The notes: generated by a model from the sequence alone, not told the origin. Positions 38,147 to 46,528 are shown, counted from the stretch's first letter. The stretch: DNA of 64,000 nt from PALSA-278 sp963760285 (GCA_963760285.1 CAVXCI010000003.1:898264-962263), one strand, 5' to 3'. Numbers and translations are program-made.

Positions 38147-38677
38147 CTAAAAAAATCTGTGCGACCATTCAGCGATAAAAAGCAGAGTGGTGGCGACCGC
38201 CGCGGCAACACCGAAAGGCAACTTAAGAAGGCCGGGGTTGTCCAGAGTGACTCGCGTGGAACGAATGCCAAACGTGGCGAAAGTTAGAATCAGGGATCCC
38301 ATGTTCACGAGGGTTTCCTTTAGGCGGCCATGACGAAGTACCTGGACGATGGCCATCAACCCAGTGACGAAAACGGTGCCCAAAAGAGCGAGGATCACAT
38401 TGCTGGGACCCAGCCAGGCGCCAAGAGCGCCCATCAATTTCCAGTCTCCAGCGCCAAGGCCGCGCATCAGGACGAAAGGAAGCAGCAAACCCAGCCCCAA
38501 CCCGGCGCCCTGCAGGGAGGCTTTCACGCCCGGCCAATTCCAGAACGCGGCGTTGAAAACCAGCCCAAGGAAGAATCCAGGTACGGTCATCCAGTTGGGG
38601 ATGCGGCGCGACTGCCAATCCGTGACGCCGGCCCAAATGACTAGAACGAGAGAGCCAAACCAAATGAATATTTGCAT
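38147..38677 (-). CDS. cpaA: TadV/CpaA-type prepilin peptidase (A24)
   Basis: A 176-residue membrane protein with five to six helices. The two catalytic aspartates of the A24 family are in VTDWQSRRIPNW (first helix end) and RGLGAGDWKLMGALG (the GxGD motif). It cleaves the leader of Flp pilin and TadE/F pseudopilins. Short length without the N-methylation domain is normal for CpaA. It lies 140 bases downstream of the flp cluster. Confidence 0.93.
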   Translation of the reverse strand: MQIFIWFGSLVLVIWAGVTDWQSRRIPNWMTVPGFFLGLVFNAAFWNWPGVKASLQGAGLGLGLLLPFVLMRGLGAGDWKLMGALGAWLGPSNVILALLGTVFVTGLMAIVQVLRHGRLKETLVNMGSLILTFATFGIRSTRVTLDNPGLLKLPFGVAAAVATTLLFIAEWSHRFF

Positions 38678-38760
38678 TGCGTGTCTTGTGCCTCACGGTG
38701 CCCCCTCAACATGTCGGGCACGTTCCGTTATTCCCCGGCTCAACCACGGCAAAATCCTCG

Positions 38761-38800
38761 CCGGGATTAGGACCTGCGACCTTCTATATCTTTGAATCCG
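38761..38800 (-). other. possible degenerate tRNA 3'-half fragment
   Basis: Between cpaA and the first flp gene the plus strand reads CGGGATTAGGACCTGCGACC, and one frame translates to AGIRTCDLLYL, the kind of peptide that arises when tRNA T-arm/variable-region DNA is translated. No 5' half or matching acceptor stem is present. It may be a relic of an integration event or chance. Confidence 0.2.
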
Positions 38801-38816
38801 CCAAAACAAAATCTAT

Positions 38817-39008
38817 CTATGACGACGAACCGGCATTTTGCAGGCTGGCTGCCGCGTCCGAGAATACCCCGCTAATTTGCGTGGCCAGGTTATTCATGGC
38901 CGCAACAGCCGACAATGCAATCAGAATCAGGAGCAGCGCATATTCCGTTAAGTCCTGACCTTCTTGGCCATCCCAAAGGATCTTCGATAACTTTCTCATC
39001 AAGCCCAT
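38817..39008 (-). CDS. Flp-type pilin (third of three)
   Basis: A 63-residue prepilin starting MGLMRKLSKILWDGQEGQDL. The prepilin peptidase site is expected before the GQDLTEYALLLILIALSA helix, where the E-Y pair (Glu5-Tyr6 in mature Flp) is conserved, followed by the serine-rich tail NAGSSS. It is the least similar of the three copies at the N-terminus. A weak AGGCG precedes the start. It makes the Flp fibre together with, or instead of, its neighbours. Confidence 0.9.
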   Translation of the reverse strand: MGLMRKLSKILWDGQEGQDLTEYALLLILIALSAVAAMNNLATQISGVFSDAAASLQNAGSSS

Positions 39009-39139
39009 CAACGCCTGCCCTTCTGCTCGGATCCAGTAAGGCGTGAGATTCTCCGGCTGCTGACGTGTGTGGACGAAGGCCAGCAGCCAGAACAATGACG
39101 GGTATTCCTGAATGAAAACTCCCTAATTTCAACCCGCGC

Positions 39140-39313
39140 CTATGACGATACGGTCAAACTGCTTGCGGCGTTGGAGAAGACGTTGCTGATCTGCGTGGCC
39201 AGGCTGTTCATCGCGGTGATCGCCGAAAGGGCAATCAATACAAGGAGCAGGGCGTACTCCGTCAGATCCTGGCCTTCGTCTTCTTTCCATAACCTCATGC
39301 ACAGTGTTTTCAT
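39140..39313 (-). CDS. Flp-type pilin (second of three)
   Basis: A 57-residue prepilin, MKTLCMRLWKEDEGQDLTEY then ALLLVLIALSAITAMNSLAT and a tail ending SNAASSLTVSS. The ATG at 39313 is preceded by AGGGGGACGAA, a strong ribosome site. The gene is too short for common length cut-offs. It retains the G-x-x-LTEYALLL processing and assembly motif, so it should be processed by the adjacent CpaA. Confidence 0.9.
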   Translation of the reverse strand: MKTLCMRLWKEDEGQDLTEYALLLVLIALSAITAMNSLATQISNVFSNAASSLTVSS

Positions 39314-39443
39314 TTCGTCCCCCTAATCGCATTCCAGGATTTCTTTTTGCTAGTCAGTCCTCTGGCTGCCGGCTGGCCCCCCAGAGCCGCAGCCAGATAG
39401 GACCGGGCATATGATGGATATTTCGTGGCGCTTTCCCGATGGC

Positions 39444-39614
39444 TTAGGACGCGGTCAAGCTGGCGGCAGCATTCGAGAAAACGTTGCTGATGGCAGCCGC
39501 CAGGCCCTTCATGGCGGTGATCGCCGCGAGTGCGATGAGCACAAGCAAGAGAGCGTATTCCGTCAAGTCCTGGCCTTCCTCTTCCCGCCACAAACGATTC
39601 AAAAGTGATTTCAT
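39444..39614 (-). CDS. Flp-type pilin (first of three)
   Basis: A 56-residue prepilin, MKSLLNRLWREEEGQDLTEY then ALLLVLIALAAITAMKGLAA and a tail ending SNAAASLTAS. The ATG at 39614 follows AAGGAGACG. It is the first gene after the sigma54-like promoter, which lies about 67 bases upstream, so it is the best candidate for the major pilin. It differs from copy two at 15 or so positions. Confidence 0.9.
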   Translation of the reverse strand: MKSLLNRLWREEEGQDLTEYALLLVLIALAAITAMKGLAAAISNVFSNAAASLTAS

Positions 39615-39680
39615 GCGACGTCTCCTTAGGAGTCAAAAGTTGCGGCGCGGCTACAAGCCCTCAACACACGCCGCCATATA

Positions 39681-39696
39681 TGCACCTGGTCTGCCA
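39681..39696 (-). promoter_or_regulatory. candidate sigma54 promoter upstream of flp
   Basis: TGGCAGACCAGGTGCA matches the sigma54 consensus TGGCAC-N5-TTGCW at 9 of 11 positions, with the invariant GG and GC ten bases apart. It would start transcription near 39670, about 56 bases before the first flp ATG. A 16-bp palindrome lies 133 bases further upstream. Confidence 0.6.
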
Positions 39697-39828
39697 AACG
39701 CGCCTGCGGTGAAAATGTACCGGGTCTTTAGAATGTGCGACTTGCATGAATTGAATATCGGCAAATAATTCCACGCAATACGCCTCTGGCCGCACGTAAT
39801 GGATTGTGGACAAAGGCGCGCGGAGCGG

Positions 39829-39844
39829 GTCACTTTTTGGTTAC
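39829..39844. promoter_or_regulatory. candidate activator (enhancer) site 1 for the flp promoter
   Basis: GTCACTTTTTGGTTAC, a 16-bp imperfect palindrome fitting GTCACY-N4-GGTKAC. It lies 133 bases upstream of the sigma54-like flp promoter, the normal distance for an NtrC-type activator site. The rest of the 39615-39944 gap shows nothing else recognisable. Confidence 0.55.
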
Positions 39845-39944
39845 GGGTAGGAACAGGCGAAACAGATTCCGGGGAAAATTCAGCCCCAGGCTCTCGCGGG
39901 CAGAAATCATGTGGGAGGAGAATCATGCTATTGCGTGGATTGCG

Positions 39945-41525
39945 CTAGAGCCCGAGCCATGTCTCCCGCCAGGGCATTGCCTGGACGGGAGCATTCAGCG
40001 CAGATGGCTCGCTGGGGTTTAAGGGTCCGCGCGTAAAGAGGACGGTATTCTTGTCCGCGTAGACCTGCTTCCATTCGGACAATGCGGAAAGGACGGCGGC
40101 CAAAGGCGCGTCCCGGGGAATCAGGCAGGACTGGATCTTGTATTTGTCGAGGAGGTGAAGCGCGGGGGGCTCAACGGCCATGATCTGCAGATAGTCTGAC
40201 AGAACGCCAGCGTTTTCATAAAGGTCACCCCGGCCATCAATGAAAACCTGGTGCGCGGGACCGCGAGACCAGACCAGATAACCACCATAGCCATAATAAT
40301 TGAACATGGGCGTGGCAACGGGATGAACACGCAGGTGGTCAACTGCTCCCACCGGCGAATCCTCGGCTACCTTTTCGGCCAGGGTTCGTTCCTGCGGAAT
40401 GCCCATCACCATGCCCACGCACGCGACGGTAATGAGAACAAAATTTAAAACGTAATGGTCCTTGGCGGGCTCGTAGCGCGGGGTCCAGCGAGACAAAATG
40501 ACGGCCAGGATAGGCGCAAAAATCAGAGCGAAAAGAATCACGAATCGAAAGTGGACAAAGGTGGAATAGGCAGCGAAGAAAAACAGCGCCATCTCCTCCA
40601 GGCGGTACTTCAACCGCAGACAAATCTGTGCAATCAGGAAGGCAAAGATCATAAATAGGACCAGTTTCGCGCCCCAGAGGTCGTTGAAATTGGCCGGCTG
40701 CCATTCCTGGATGGCGGCTACGTTTAGCGGCAGGCGGAACGCATATTCCACGGGAATGATGGCCAGTCGCGCGCCGTAGGGAGTGAGCGGGAGAACCAGC
40801 AAGCAGAGGGCAGTGGAGATACCGAGGCGCAAATGCTGGGCGCGGTTCCAGCGCTCGCCATGGATACCGCCCCAGGAAAAATCCAACAGGCCGCCGGCCC
40901 AGTATGCGCTAATGGCGATGAAACCCAGCACGAATGAGCCATGCGTATTCACCCAGGCAAGAAATACAACAGGAAGTACCCATAACGCCGCGGGATGCCC
41001 CTGTCGAAACCTCTCTAGACACAGCAGAGTGATGAGCAAGAAAATATAACCGATGAGCTGAGGCCGCAGTGTGAAACAAACGGTGATCAGCGGCAGAACA
41101 AAAACGCATGCGACCGCGGCGGCTTTGCAATCCTTGCTACGCAGCGTGGCATACACATACAAGAGTAGAATGATGGCTCCGCCCATCACGATGAGGAGGA
41201 TGTCCAGGCCGCGGAGGCCGCCAGCACGGCCGGCTAGCGCCAGGACGACATCTCCCAGCCATTCGTATTCACTCCATGGTGCGGCATGAGCGGTAAAGGA
41301 ATAATCATCCGCGCGGGGAACGTGGCCCGTGGTGAGAATGTCCTGCCCGAGCTTGATGTGCCACCACGTGTCCGGATCGAGACGCAGCGGACGGCCGATT
41401 ACAAAAATGCCCGCCAGCAAGAGCACGCCGAGAAAAACCGGAAATGAAAAACATTTGCGTAGACGGGCCAGTACCGCTGAACTGGCGGACTCACGCGAAG
41501 CGGCGGTCGTTTCCGAATTCGACAT
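39945..41525 (-). CDS. GT-C-like multi-membrane protein (possible pilin glycosyltransferase) A
   Basis: A 526-residue protein with about eleven membrane helices. The first periplasmic loop carries RLDPDTWWHIKLGQDILTTG, an acidic DPD motif placed as in GT-C fold glycosyltransferases; it also has PWSEYEWLGDVVLAL and a soluble C-terminal part with FNYYGYGGYLVWSRGP. It is a paralogue of the protein at 42861-44399. GT-C enzymes use polyprenyl-phosphate sugars, which the GT2 enzyme 20 bases upstream could supply. The family has no name I can give, so the enzymatic role is inferred. Confidence 0.6.
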   Translation of the reverse strand: MSNSETTAASRESASSAVLARLRKCFSFPVFLGVLLLAGIFVIGRPLRLDPDTWWHIKLGQDILTTGHVPRADDYSFTAHAAPWSEYEWLGDVVLALAGRAGGLRGLDILLIVMGGAIILLLYVYATLRSKDCKAAAVACVFVLPLITVCFTLRPQLIGYIFLLITLLCLERFRQGHPAALWVLPVVFLAWVNTHGSFVLGFIAISAYWAGGLLDFSWGGIHGERWNRAQHLRLGISTALCLLVLPLTPYGARLAIIPVEYAFRLPLNVAAIQEWQPANFNDLWGAKLVLFMIFAFLIAQICLRLKYRLEEMALFFFAAYSTFVHFRFVILFALIFAPILAVILSRWTPRYEPAKDHYVLNFVLITVACVGMVMGIPQERTLAEKVAEDSPVGAVDHLRVHPVATPMFNYYGYGGYLVWSRGPAHQVFIDGRGDLYENAGVLSDYLQIMAVEPPALHLLDKYKIQSCLIPRDAPLAAVLSALSEWKQVYADKNTVLFTRGPLNPSEPSALNAPVQAMPWRETWLGL

Positions 41526-41544
41526 GTTCGGGACGAAACGGCTC

Positions 41545-42597
41545 TCAGCTCCTGCTGCCGGCGATTCCCGCATAAACGTCGAAAGCGGTGGCTCGCGCGC
41601 CAGATTCAAAGCCGAGTTTTTCCTCAACAAAGTAGAGAGGGCGCCGCTTTGCTTCCCCGTAGACACGGCCCACATACTCGCCAATGATTCCCAGGCAAGT
41701 GAGTTGAATGCCACCGATGAACAGAACGGCAATCAGCCCCGATGGCCAGAGCGTGGCCACCCCGGTGGCGAAAAGCTTTTCCAGGATGATCCAAATCATG
41801 CCAATGATGGCCAGTGCGGAGGAGGTGAACCCCGTCCAGGTGGCAATCCGCAGAGGGACTACGGAGAAGGAAACCATTCCTTCCACGGCCAGGCGAAGCA
41901 TCTTCCATGGCGAAAGACCGGGCTGCCCGGGAGACCGTGACTCGCGGCGGTATGGAACTTCGGTTTGCGAGAAGCCCAGCCATTTCACCATGCCGCGCAC
42001 GAAGCGGTCGCGCTCCGGCATGGCTAGCAGTGCATCCACCACATTACGACCCATCAGACGAAAATCGCCGCCGTCGACGGAGATGGGAATGTCCGAAACG
42101 CGGCTAAGAATTCCGCAAACGGATTTCATCAGCGAGGATCTGAGTCTGGCGCGGCCTTCCATTTCGGAGGGAACGGCTTCCACCACGTCATAACCTTCGC
42201 GCCACATTTCCACGAGTTTGCGGATCAGCTCCGGCGGGTCCTGCAAATCCGGCATGATGACCGCGGAAACGTCGCCGGAGGCGTGTTCCAGGCCGGCAGT
42301 GATGGCGATCTCACGGCCGAAACTGCGCGAAAGGCGTACCACGCGAACGCGGCCATCGTAAGCCTGGAATTCGCGAAGGAGATAAGGCGTGGCATCCGTG
42401 CTCCCGTCATCCACGTAGATTATTTCGAACTCCAGGTGAAGAGGTCCAAGCGCCTCGTGCAGACGACGATTTGATTCCTGCAGGATTCTCTCCTCGTTGC
42501 TGCAAGGGACCACCACCGAAAGGCGAAGCCATCGCTTACCCGCGCGAAGCGTGCCTATTCGGGAGATATCGTGGTGTTCGAAAAAACGGCTGCTCAT
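41545..42597 (-). CDS. GT2 glycosyltransferase, polyprenyl-phosphate sugar synthase type (GtrB-like)
   Basis: A 350-residue enzyme. The GT-A domain has LSVVVPCSNEERILQESNR, FEIIYVDDGSTDATP and VIMPDLQDPPELIRKL; two C-terminal helices (SALAIIGMIWIILEKLF; GLIAVLFIGGIQLTCLGIIG) fit GtrB/DPMS-type synthases. AAGGCGGAG sits before the ATG. It lies inside the Tad locus between two GT-C-like genes and has its own sigma54-like promoter 32-47 bases upstream. I infer it charges a lipid carrier with a sugar for modification of pilins or another envelope target. Confidence 0.82.
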   Translation of the reverse strand: MSSRFFEHHDISRIGTLRAGKRWLRLSVVVPCSNEERILQESNRRLHEALGPLHLEFEIIYVDDGSTDATPYLLREFQAYDGRVRVVRLSRSFGREIAITAGLEHASGDVSAVIMPDLQDPPELIRKLVEMWREGYDVVEAVPSEMEGRARLRSSLMKSVCGILSRVSDIPISVDGGDFRLMGRNVVDALLAMPERDRFVRGMVKWLGFSQTEVPYRRESRSPGQPGLSPWKMLRLAVEGMVSFSVVPLRIATWTGFTSSALAIIGMIWIILEKLFATGVATLWPSGLIAVLFIGGIQLTCLGIIGEYVGRVYGEAKRRPLYFVEEKLGFESGARATAFDVYAGIAGSRS

Positions 42598-42628
42598 GCT
42601 CCGCCTTCTGGAACGAGAGAACTACAAA

Positions 42629-42644
42629 GGCACGACGCCTGCCA
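42629..42644 (-). promoter_or_regulatory. candidate sigma54 promoter upstream of the GT2 gene
   Basis: TGGCAGGCGTCGTGCC matches the sigma54 consensus at 8 of 11 positions with GG and GC correctly spaced, and shares the extended TTTGGCAG start with the flp promoter. Transcription would start about 20 bases before the GT2 ATG. A 16-bp palindrome lies 104 bases upstream. Confidence 0.5.
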
Positions 42645-42663
42645 AAGGGCATAAGCCTTCTGT

Positions 42664-42696
42664 GCTATATAAAGTTAATATTTTCAGATATATAGC
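42664..42696. repeat. inverted repeat GCTATATA-N17-TATATAGC
   Basis: Two perfect 8-base arms in an AT-rich block between the sigma54-like promoter and the upstream palindrome. Such a bendable AT-rich stretch could host an architectural protein that loops the enhancer to the promoter, but that is speculative. Confidence 0.5.
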
Positions 42697-42747
42697 GACC
42701 GTAGAGGTAAAGCCGCCCTTATCCGTATCTGTGTAGCATGGGAGAGT

Positions 42748-42763
42748 GTCACCTAGCGGTGAC
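42748..42763. promoter_or_regulatory. candidate activator (enhancer) site 2 for the GT2 promoter
   Basis: GTCACCTAGCGGTGAC, a perfect 16-bp palindrome (6-base arms, 4-base centre) fitting GTCACY-N4-GGTKAC. It lies 104 bases upstream of the sigma54-like GT2 promoter and closely resembles the site upstream of flp. Confidence 0.55.
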
Positions 42764-42860
42764 TCTAATGGTTTGTGGAAAATGGGAAAAATCGGATACG
42801 TGGCCAGGCCAATGAGCGATGAACTGTTCTCAATGCCGATCCTGCCAGGCAGGTAAAGGT

Positions 42861-44399
42861 TTACGTTTTCGGCGGAGTATGCACATAAATCGCACTCATC
42901 CTATCCACATAGACCCGCCTCCAGCCCGGAAGGACGGAGAGAAGTGTAGCCAAGGGAGAATCCGGCTGGATCATGCAAGACTGGATGTTGTATTTACCCA
43001 ACAACGCCATTGCATTGGGATCCAAACGCATGATTTTCAGGTAATCGGTTAGAATGCCCGCTGATTCGTATATGTCCGCGCGCCCATCGATGAAAACTTT
43101 GCGCTGGCCACCGGAACTCCAGATGAGATAGCCGCCCCATCCATATTCGTTGAGCATTGGCTGGGCGACAGGATATTCGCGCAGGTACTGCACAGCGCTG
43201 ACTGGATAAAACTCTGAGCGGGCCAGGTCCAATTCCTGACTGGTAGGGAAAAAAGCGACCAGCCCGGCTGTGATGATGATCAGCAGAGCGGCATTCAGGA
43301 TGGGGTGGTCTTGAGATGGCTCATATTGCGGCACCCAACGCGCCAGCAGAGCGGCGAGGAGCGGAACGAAAATAATTACGAAAACCACCAAAAAGCGCAC
43401 ATGCACGCACGCGGCATACACGCCGAAAAGGAACAGCGAGAGCTCCGGCAGGCGACTGCGTAGGCGCAACCCCACTTGCGCCAGGACAAACAGCAATACG
43501 AACGAAAGGAAAAGCTTTCCGCGCCACATGCCAAATGGCATGCTCTGCCATTCCTTGATGTTGGCAATGTTCACCGGCTGGGCTAGCGCCATCTGGATGG
43601 GGTTGATGGCCACGCGAATTCCGTATGGGGTAATGGCCAGAGCGAGGATCGAAAACGCCAGAACACTTGCCAGCTTCAGGCGTTCTGCCGGACTCCAGCG
43701 CTGCGATTCGAGATCGCCCACGCGAAAACTCATCAGCCCGCACACCAAATACAATCCCACGGCCAATATTCCAAAAGTAAATGAGCCATGCGTATTCACC
43801 CAGAGCAAGAATACGAGGGGCAGCGCCCAGATTAATTTTTGGCGCCCCTGGCGGAAGAGCTCCAGAATGATGAGCGTGACGCCGAAAAATAAGTAGCCGA
43901 ACAACTGGGGACGAAGAGTGAAAAATACCACGGTGAGTGGAAGCATCGCCGCGCAGGCCAGGAATGCGGCCTTGCTATTTCCGCAGCGTAGAAAGGCGTA
44001 ATAATAAAGCAGAACAAAAAGCAGGCTGCCCAGGAAAATCACGCCCGCGGTCATTCCCTGCAGTCCACCGGCGCGATAGAAAAGCGCCATCATCACGTCG
44101 CCCAGCCATTCGTAGGGCAGCCAAGGCTTTCCGGCAATGGTATAAGAGTATGGGTCGGCCACCGGCCAGACGTGCGTGGTCAGAATCCGGCGGCCCGTTT
44201 CCATATGCCACCAGGTGTCCGGGTCCTGAATCCCCAGACGCGCGGAGCAAAACACTCCGGAGACTAACAGCCCCCCAAGAAATATCGGGAATGAGAAACA
44301 GCGCCGAAGGCCCGCGCGCAACCGGCTGACGTTCCCGGCAGACGCGCGTGAGGCAGGTTCAGCCGGGACGGCGCCAGCCGGATCAATCAGTACGTTCAT
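42861..44399 (-). CDS. GT-C-like multi-membrane protein (possible pilin glycosyltransferase) B
   Basis: A 512-residue protein with about eleven helices, paralogous over its whole length to the protein at 39945-41525: GIQDPDTWWHMETGRRILTT in the first loop, LPYEWLGDVMMALFYR, FFTLRPQLFGYLFFGVTLI and a C-terminal part with NEYGWGGYLIWSSGGQRKVF. It starts at ATG 44399, 62 bases below the TadG stop; no good ribosome site is seen, so a different start is possible. Inferred role as for the paralogue. Confidence 0.6.
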   Translation of the reverse strand: MNVLIDPAGAVPAEPASRASAGNVSRLRAGLRRCFSFPIFLGGLLVSGVFCSARLGIQDPDTWWHMETGRRILTTHVWPVADPYSYTIAGKPWLPYEWLGDVMMALFYRAGGLQGMTAGVIFLGSLLFVLLYYYAFLRCGNSKAAFLACAAMLPLTVVFFTLRPQLFGYLFFGVTLIILELFRQGRQKLIWALPLVFLLWVNTHGSFTFGILAVGLYLVCGLMSFRVGDLESQRWSPAERLKLASVLAFSILALAITPYGIRVAINPIQMALAQPVNIANIKEWQSMPFGMWRGKLFLSFVLLFVLAQVGLRLRSRLPELSLFLFGVYAACVHVRFLVVFVIIFVPLLAALLARWVPQYEPSQDHPILNAALLIIITAGLVAFFPTSQELDLARSEFYPVSAVQYLREYPVAQPMLNEYGWGGYLIWSSGGQRKVFIDGRADIYESAGILTDYLKIMRLDPNAMALLGKYNIQSCMIQPDSPLATLLSVLPGWRRVYVDRMSAIYVHTPPKT

Positions 44400-44461
44400 T
44401 GAGGAGGAATGGGGGGGCCGCCGACGGCAGGCTCTACCCCTCGACGATGCTCCCAAATCTG

Positions 44462-45901
44462 CTACTCACCTGAAGCACCTCTGACAAGCCGGACGGGAAG
44501 AGGGGAAGCGCCTCCTCCGGACACCAATGCTGTGCTTGAGCCACCCGACCCTCCGCCACCATCGCCCAAGCTCGTGCAACCGCTGCTCCCGCTGGAGCTA
44601 CATCCGGTAAGATTGAGTATGACGGCAGTGAGGTCGCCGCCCGATGACTCGTCGCAAACTTCCGTAATGAACACCTGCATGAAACCCACAATCGTGACAT
44701 TGGCGCTGCCGGGAGTCAGCGTGGCGCCATTATAGATAGGGACAGTGACTACAGAATCGCTGGAAGAAACCGGATTGCCAGCCAATGCAGGCTGTGGGTA
44801 GTTGCTTCCGGCTGTCATTGTGAATGGTGGACCGCCAGATGTACTGATTGTGTCCTGGCCACCGGCGCCGTTGCCGCAGGGAGGCAACAGTTTGGGGTTC
44901 AAAATCCCTCCGAAATTCTGATTGCCACCTGGTTCCTGCCGCATTAAGTTGTGCTGGTTGTCGCCGCCGACTTCGCAAATTGTGTCCTGATTGATCAGAT
45001 TCATCCAGTCATTCTCAAAATTCGTGACACCCACGCTGGTAGGACTCAGCGTGGGCCAGACATCACCGCATCCGGTGTTGGTCGCGTTGCACGCCGTCAC
45101 GTTCGTTCCATAGCCGGACGCGCCTCCGGACAAATTGATTTCATAGAAATATTGGTTGGACGAGGAATTCTTGGTGGACGAACTGCCCGTTTCCAGAAGC
45201 CACGATTCGCCAATCGATCCGTTTGGATAGACACCTGGATTGCTGATAGCGCCGGGATTGGAACTTCCTGGAGGATTCACAAAGGTAGCCATTGTGCTAC
45301 CCGTGCAAGAAGAGTTCTTCGGAGAGGTATGAGCGGGATCGCAGTTGGGAAACACGACGGGCTTTATGCAACTAAGGCAGATTCCGGGCATACCGCTGCC
45401 GGCCCCGGAAGGATTGTAAACTTCCGCAGTGGCATTAGCGGAGACGTCCACTGTCTTGAATCCGAGAATCTTGGCGAAATATGTGGGCACAGGGTTGCCA
45501 TGGGCCTGGGTGAGCTGAACATTCACGGTAACCTGCGGGTTGCTGGCGTTGGTCATGGTGAAGCTGATATCGCCGCCTACAATCTTTGGCGACACGCCGT
45601 TGATCAAATTCAGATTGCCGGCGCTCTCCGCCTCACTCTTGGCCAGGGCCTCGACCGTGGAGGACGAGCACGGAGTGGACGAAGTGGTGGTGCAAGCCGA
45701 GGTGACGAAGACAGCAGCTCCAGCCATCGCTGCGGAATCAGCGGCGCGCTGCGCCGCGCTGCGAACCATATAGAACGAGACCATGTCGATGGCCAGAGCG
45801 CTCATACCCAGAACTCCGAGCATGCTCATACTCAGCAAGACCAAACTGACTCCTCGCTCCCGGCGGGTTCCTTTTGGATTGTTCATATTCTGTTTGTTCA
45901 T
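44462..45901 (-). CDS. TadG-like pilus-associated protein
   Basis: A 479-residue protein. The N-terminus RRERGVSLVLLSMSMLGVLG with the helix continuing LSALAIDMVSFYMVRSAAQR and ADSAAMAGA is the TadG/DUF2134 pattern: a membrane anchor followed by a helix rich in small residues. The rest is a Ser/Gly/Asn/Thr-rich surface region with several Cys and many N-x-S/T spots, ending in a Gly-Ser tract. No von Willebrand domain is obvious, unlike classic TadG. GGGGGAAGG precedes the ATG. It is 13 bases from the TadE gene upstream. Confidence 0.82.
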   Translation of the reverse strand: MNKQNMNNPKGTRRERGVSLVLLSMSMLGVLGMSALAIDMVSFYMVRSAAQRAADSAAMAGAAVFVTSACTTTSSTPCSSSTVEALAKSEAESAGNLNLINGVSPKIVGGDISFTMTNASNPQVTVNVQLTQAHGNPVPTYFAKILGFKTVDVSANATAEVYNPSGAGSGMPGICLSCIKPVVFPNCDPAHTSPKNSSCTGSTMATFVNPPGSSNPGAISNPGVYPNGSIGESWLLETGSSSTKNSSSNQYFYEINLSGGASGYGTNVTACNATNTGCGDVWPTLSPTSVGVTNFENDWMNLINQDTICEVGGDNQHNLMRQEPGGNQNFGGILNPKLLPPCGNGAGGQDTISTSGGPPFTMTAGSNYPQPALAGNPVSSSDSVVTVPIYNGATLTPGSANVTIVGFMQVFITEVCDESSGGDLTAVILNLTGCSSSGSSGCTSLGDGGGGSGGSSTALVSGGGASPLPVRLVRGASGE

Positions 45902-45913
45902 GGCGCCTTCCCC

Positions 45914-46528
45914 CTATGGGAGATTCTCCATAATTGCGTTCGCCGTTATCGCGGATGGAAGAGACGTGCCCCCTCCGCCCTTTTTCCCGCCCAAGGAGCC
46001 CGCAACTTTGCTAAACATCCACGTGTAGGGATAGTTCACTGTAACCTGAGTGGCTATGACACTGGTTCCCGTCGTGTCGGAATAGGAATACCCGCGCTCA
46101 ATAACCAAGCTGAAATTGGTGCAGCCGCTGGTCGAGGAAGTGTAAGTCCACGTGAGAGTATTGGCCGTGAAGGAGGGGGATGTCCCGACGGTACAGGAGG
46201 TGAGCCCATCCTGGGTCATGTAGTTGGCGACCACATCGCGAACTGCCGTCACCGAGGGGGGCGTGGCGCTGCACGTGCCGCAATTCAAGTCGGCGGTGTT
46301 CTCGCCGCTGGCAAACCGCGAACCTTCGCGGCAGGCGTTGTTCAAATCATGCTGCAGTTTGTAGGCTCCGCCAAAATCGGTAGCGCCCACAACCAGCGCC
46401 AGGAGGACCGGCAACGAAAGCGCCACCTCCAACAACTGCTCTGCACGCGTGCCCTTGAGAAGAGTGAGCGAACTCAAACGGCCGCGGTTGCCAATTAATC
46501 TGGACTGAATCCCGGACAGAAGTCTCAT
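45914..46528 (-). CDS. TadE-like pseudopilin (second)
   Basis: A 204-residue protein with the TadE N-terminus TRAEQLLEVALSLPVLLALV and the helix continuing GATDFGGAYKLQHDLNNACR. The body is Ser/Thr-rich with a Cys pair. The ATG overlaps the TGA of the TadE gene upstream. TadE-like minor pilins are processed by CpaA and needed for Flp pilus assembly. The C-terminal GGKKGGGG tract is unusual. Confidence 0.85.
   Translation of the reverse strand: MRLLSGIQSRLIGNRGRLSSLTLLKGTRAEQLLEVALSLPVLLALVVGATDFGGAYKLQHDLNNACREGSRFASGENTADLNCGTCSATPPSVTAVRDVVANYMTQDGLTSCTVGTSPSFTANTLTWTYTSSTSGCTNFSLVIERGYSYSDTTGTSVIATQVTVNYPYTWMFSKVAGSLGGKKGGGGTSLPSAITANAIMENLP

Noticed and set aside
44951..46498. 515-codon plus-strand frame across the TadE/TadG genes
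   Set aside because: Low-complexity antisense of the Ser/Thr-rich minus-strand genes, without a start site or domain.
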